A DNA stretch of 8,104 nucleotides, taken from assembly GCA_019690055.1 (NCBI GenBank), contig JADGGF010000186.1, forward strand, positions 1 to 8,104. Direction: 5' to 3'. Source of the DNA: Micromonosporaceae bacterium. Lineage in GTDB: Bacteria; Actinomycetota; Actinomycetes; Mycobacteriales; Micromonosporaceae. The position numbers were made by a program, and so were the translations under genes. The notes below the pieces were generated by a model. That model had not been told where the DNA came from and ran no database searches. It was given only the letters and a program-made list of their open reading frames with translations. Positions 5,984-8,104 of the stretch are shown piece by piece (position 1 is the first letter of the stretch; the number at the start of each line of letters is the position of its first letter).

Positions 5984-6865
5984 TCAGGTACGCGTTCGGA
6001 ACGGGGCGAGGGTGGCCCGCACCTGGTCGGCCGCACCCCAGTCGTCGTCGAACTGGGCGATCACGGCGAGATGCTGCCGCAACTGGATGATGGGCATGCG
6101 GTCCTGCCAGTGACGATCGAGTCCGGTCAACTCCGCGTAGACGTCGAAGAACCGCCGCGCCTCCGGCGGGGGCGAGGTCGACCACAGATGGGCGAGGTCG
6201 ACGTCGGCCCACATGTAGGACACGGCCGGGTCAATCAGTGCGGGCTCTCCGTCCGCAGTGGCCATGACGTTCTGTGCCCACAGGTCGCCGTGAGTCAGGC
6301 AGGCCGGTCGGTCCGGCAGCAGTTCGGGCAACCGGTGGCACAGCCGCTCCAGCGCCGCCCGATCTCCCGCATCGAGCGCCGCGTCGACGCGAGGCTCGCC
6401 CAGCCACCGCAGCAGCCGGTTCTCGGCGAAGAAGGCAAAGCCGTCGTCGCTCCAGCTGTTGCGCTGAGGCCGGCGGCCCAACCAGTTGTCGCGGTGCCAT
6501 CCGAACCGAGGGTGGGTCGTGGTGGTGTGCAGACGCGCGAGCGCGTGCGCGAACTGCTCCCAGAAGGTCTCGTTGCGCGGCCTCGATGACAGCGTGGACA
6601 ACACGATCAGTTCCTGGTTCGCCAGGATGACGTCGGGGGTCGTCACGCCGCCGAGCTCACGCAGGGCGACCAGCCCGTCGGCTTCGGCGATGAAGACGTC
6701 GTCCGCCGGCGGATCGGCGAACGCCTTGACGAACACCGGTGGCGCGCCCACGCGGGTGGCTGTGCCAGCGAGGGCCGCGAGTCCGCCCGTCGCCGGCGCC
6801 ACGGTGACGACATTATGAATCCCGGCCCGACGCAGGCGCTCCCGCAACAGCGTCGTCGATGTCAT
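5984..6865 (-). CDS. fructosamine kinase-like / aminoglycoside phosphotransferase-fold kinase
   Basis: A 293-residue protein with the protein-kinase-like phosphotransferase fold. VFVKAF (44-49) carries the probable ATP-binding Lys47, and Glu61 (FIAEADGL) is the likely partner. FGWHRDNWLGRRPQRNSW (121-138) matches the fructosamine kinase family pattern FG...DN..G..PQ.N.W. The catalytic loop is HGDLWAQN (192-199), and the metal-binding IDPA motif is at 211-214, followed by DVDLAHLW. Length is usual for bacterial fructosamine kinase family proteins. Those characterised phosphorylate sugar amines bound to proteins or small molecules so that the adduct breaks down (deglycation); this family assignment is by motif. 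Aminoglycoside phosphotransferases share the fold, but the sequence favours the fructosamine group. The ATG at 6865 has only a weak GGGG-like upstream sequence. It converges with the CGNR gene and is divergent from the GH62 gene. Confidence 0.85.
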   Translation of the reverse strand: MTSTTLLRERLRRAGIHNVVTVAPATGGLAALAGTATRVGAPPVFVKAFADPPADDVFIAEADGLVALRELGGVTTPDVILANQELIVLSTLSSRPRNETFWEQFAHALARLHTTTTHPRFGWHRDNWLGRRPQRNSWSDDGFAFFAENRLLRWLGEPRVDAALDAGDRAALERLCHRLPELLPDRPACLTHGDLWAQNVMATADGEPALIDPAVSYMWADVDLAHLWSTSPPPEARRFFDVYAELTGLDRHWQDRMPIIQLRQHLAVIAQFDDDWGAADQVRATLAPFRTRT

Positions 6866-6976
6866 GACGACACGGTGCCCCAGGTACGCATTCTCACCAT
6901 CGTAGGCAACCGCCGGGCCCAGCCGGAGGCCACAGCCTCGATGCCGGGCGGGCCAGGACCCGCCACGACTGCCTGA

Positions 6977-6990
6977 GCCACGATCGTGGC
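6977..6990. promoter_or_regulatory. 14-bp perfect palindrome GCCACGATCGTGGC
   Basis: A perfect self-complementary 14-mer 13 bases upstream of the -35 element of the GH62 promoter. It could bind a dimeric regulator; the protein is unknown. It is not followed by a T run, so it is not a terminator. Confidence 0.45.
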
Positions 6991-6991
6991 A

Positions 6992-7009
6992 CTGTCAAGG
7001 TATTGACAG
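6992..7009. promoter_or_regulatory. 7-bp inverted repeat overlapping the -35 element
   Basis: CTGTCAA and TTGACAG are exact inverse copies separated by GGTA. The right arm contains the TTGACA -35 hexamer. Anything bound here would compete with RNA polymerase. The symmetry also puts a TTGACA on the minus strand toward the kinase gene, but no -10 follows it there. Confidence 0.5.
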
Positions 7010-7032
7010 ATCCCGCTCTTGTGCACTACCGT
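7003..7032 (+). promoter_or_regulatory. sigma-70-type promoter of the GH62 arabinofuranosidase gene
   Basis: TTGACA (7003-7008) and TACCGT (7027-7032) are separated by 18 bases. Transcription would start near 7039, just before the LacI-like operator, giving a leader of about 187 bases. The -10 is enclosed by an inverted repeat GTGCA (7021-7025) / TGCAC (7033-7037). Confidence 0.7.
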
Positions 7033-7045
7033 TGCACCACACGTA

Positions 7046-7059
7046 TGTTAGCGCTAACA
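7046..7059. promoter_or_regulatory. LacI-family-type operator TGTTAGCGCTAACA
   Basis: A perfect 14-bp palindrome with the central CG and TTAGCGCTAA-like core seen in operators of LacI-family sugar repressors in actinomycetes. It begins about 7 bases after the expected transcription start, a position where a bound repressor blocks transcription. The downstream gene degrades arabinose-containing polysaccharide, which fits control by arabinose, xylose or related sugars. No LacI-type regulator gene is in this window. Confidence 0.75.
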
Positions 7060-7225
7060 AGCACCGGTCAACGTCTCCACCAGGGGACCTGACGGCCGGG
7101 ACACCGCTGCCCGAGAGCCAGCGTTCATCGCGCCCGAGCGCGGGCCCCGAGGCACGGTGACTCTGGCGCGCCCGCCTGGCCCAAACCCCACGTATATTCC
7201 GTCCCATTTTGATCGGAGAATCGGA
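7060..7225 (+). other. GC-rich leader of the GH62 gene with a possible second -10
   Basis: The predicted transcript leader contains a small stem GCCCG-AGCG-CGGGC (7132-7145). TATATT at 7193-7198 is a strong -10 match but has no -35 partner; it would give a leader of only about 20 bases. The ribosome binding site is GGAGAA (7215-7220). I recognise no riboswitch. Confidence 0.35.
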
Positions 7226-8104
7226 ATGATTCGAAGAAAATCCAGTAAACTCGGTTCGTTGGGCCTCGCCGTCGTCGTGACACTGGCGTCGGCGGTAGCA
7301 GTATCCGCTCCGGCTGCTCCCGTCGCTGCGGCGAGCGGGAACCTACTGACGAATGCCGACATGGAGGGTGGCACGAGCGGTTGGTTCGTCTTTGGCGCGG
7401 GAACGCTGTCCTCGAACACGAGCGTGGTCCACGGCGGTACACGGTCACTGTTGCGTACCGGCCGTACGGCGTCGTGGAACGGAACCGCCCAGAACGTGAC
7501 ATCCGTGTTGACGAACAACAGCAGCTACACGACGAGCGTATGGATGCGGATGCAGAGCGGAACGGCGACCGGCAAGGTCACGCTCCAGGTCATCGCCGGT
7601 GGCTCGACGAACTACATAACCCTGGCCCAAGGCACAGTGAACTCGTCCGGCTGGACGCAACTGACCGGCACCACGAACGTGTCCTGGTCGGGGACGCTGA
7701 CGTCCGCCACGTTCTACGTTGAGACGGTCGATGGCACCGGCAACTTCTACATCGATGACGCGTCGTTCGTGAACAACTCGACCGGCGGGTCGTGCACTCT
7801 CCCATCGACGTTCCGATGGACCTCGACGGGTCCGCTGGCCACCCCGCGCCCGGGGTGGGTGTCCCTAAAGGACTTCACCCACGCTCGCTACAACGGCCAG
7901 CATCTGGTCTACGCGACCACGCACGACACCGGCACGACGTGGGGATCGATGAACTTCAACCTGTTCAGCGACTGGTCCCAGATGGCGTCGGCCACCCAGA
8001 ACCCGATGCCGTTCGCCGCGGTCGCGCCCACGCTGTTCTACTTCGCGCCGAAGAACATCTGGGTGCTGGCCTACCAGTGGGGCGGGCCCGCCTTCTCCTA
8101 CCGC
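7226..8104 (+). CDS. secreted alpha-L-arabinofuranosidase, CBM4/9/22-like module plus GH62 domain (C-terminus beyond window)
   Basis: The frame is open from the ATG at 7226 to the window end, giving 293 residues with no stop. The signal peptide has an RRK N-terminus, a hydrophobic core (about 12-30) and a likely cleavage after AAA at residue 36. Residues 39-181 form a beta-sandwich carbohydrate-binding module of the CBM4/9/22 type (NLLTNADMEGG..GW, SLLRTGRTASWNGTAQNVT, NFYIDDASF). A short linker NNSTGG (183-188) leads to the GH62 domain, recognised by FRWTSTGPLATPRPGWVSLKDFTH (197-219), GQHLVYATTHDTGTTWGSMNF and APTLFYFAPKNIWVLAYQWG. GH62 enzymes are inverting hydrolases that remove arabinose side chains from arabinoxylan and arabinan. 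Asp216 in SLKDF is the position I expect for the catalytic base; the general-acid Glu should lie past the window end. GGAGAA at 7215-7220 is a good ribosome binding site. The LacI-like operator upstream suggests induction by plant polysaccharide sugars. Confidence 0.93.
   Translation, partial: MIRRKSSKLGSLGLAVVVTLASAVAVSAPAAPVAAASGNLLTNADMEGGTSGWFVFGAGTLSSNTSVVHGGTRSLLRTGRTASWNGTAQNVTSVLTNNSSYTTSVWMRMQSGTATGKVTLQVIAGGSTNYITLAQGTVNSSGWTQLTGTTNVSWSGTLTSATFYVETVDGTGNFYIDDASFVNNSTGGSCTLPSTFRWTSTGPLATPRPGWVSLKDFTHARYNGQHLVYATTHDTGTTWGSMNFNLFSDWSQMASATQNPMPFAAVAPTLFYFAPKNIWVLAYQWGGPAFSYR

Noticed and set aside
7054..7518. 154-codon minus-strand frame opposite the start of the GH62 gene
   Set aside because: It covers the operator, leader and signal peptide coding region in antisense. 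The plus-strand protein is clearly a GH62 enzyme.

Overview
The window is GC-rich throughout, with strong G/C preference at third codon positions and short intergenic gaps. It carries an actinobacterial SigE-type sigma factor, an ABATE/CGNR zinc-finger protein, a TIGR00027-type methyltransferase and a GH62 arabinofuranosidase. Together these suggest an actinomycete chromosome, perhaps Micromonosporaceae or Streptomyces-like. That placement is inferred from gene content and base composition, not from a search. I see no IS element, CRISPR array, rRNA, phage gene or convincing tRNA.

Layout. (1) 95-1263, minus strand: an ECF-like SigE-family sigma factor followed, with a one-base TAATG overlap, by a single-pass membrane protein that is probably its anti-sigma factor but lacks a zinc-binding motif. 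(2) 1264-1542: intergenic, with one bulged hairpin. (3) 1543-2409, minus: a class I SAM-dependent methyltransferase of the leucine carboxyl methyltransferase-like family. (4) 2612-2842, minus: a 76-residue hypothetical protein with a TTG start. (5) 2843-3196: a gene-poor spacer with a doubtful short ORF and a 21-bp tandem direct repeat. (6) 3197-3679, plus: a small secreted lipoprotein. (7) 3821-3858: a strong hairpin terminator between the convergent lipoprotein and transporter genes. (8) 3992-5245, minus, and 5302-5898, plus: an MFS exporter and a CGNR zinc-finger regulator, divergent across only 56 bp. Both probably have leaderless transcripts, and an ACTGGT box sits just upstream of each start codon. 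(9) 5984-6865, minus: a fructosamine-kinase-like phosphotransferase. (10) 6866-7225: a regulatory region with a good sigma-70-type promoter, three further dyads and a perfect LacI-family-like operator. (11) 7226 to the window end, plus: the first 293 residues of a secreted CBM-GH62 alpha-L-arabinofuranosidase, which runs off the end.

How the genes work together. Three regulatory units can be read: the sigma/anti-sigma pair; the exporter and its divergent putative regulator; and the arabinofuranosidase, which looks sugar-regulated through a LacI-type repressor not encoded here. The remaining genes look like independent single-gene units. I found no clearly new multi-gene defence or biosynthetic system. 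The least explained items are the zinc-less anti-sigma partner, the divergent exporter/CGNR control region, the tandem repeat ahead of the lipoprotein and the cluster of dyads ahead of the GH62 gene.
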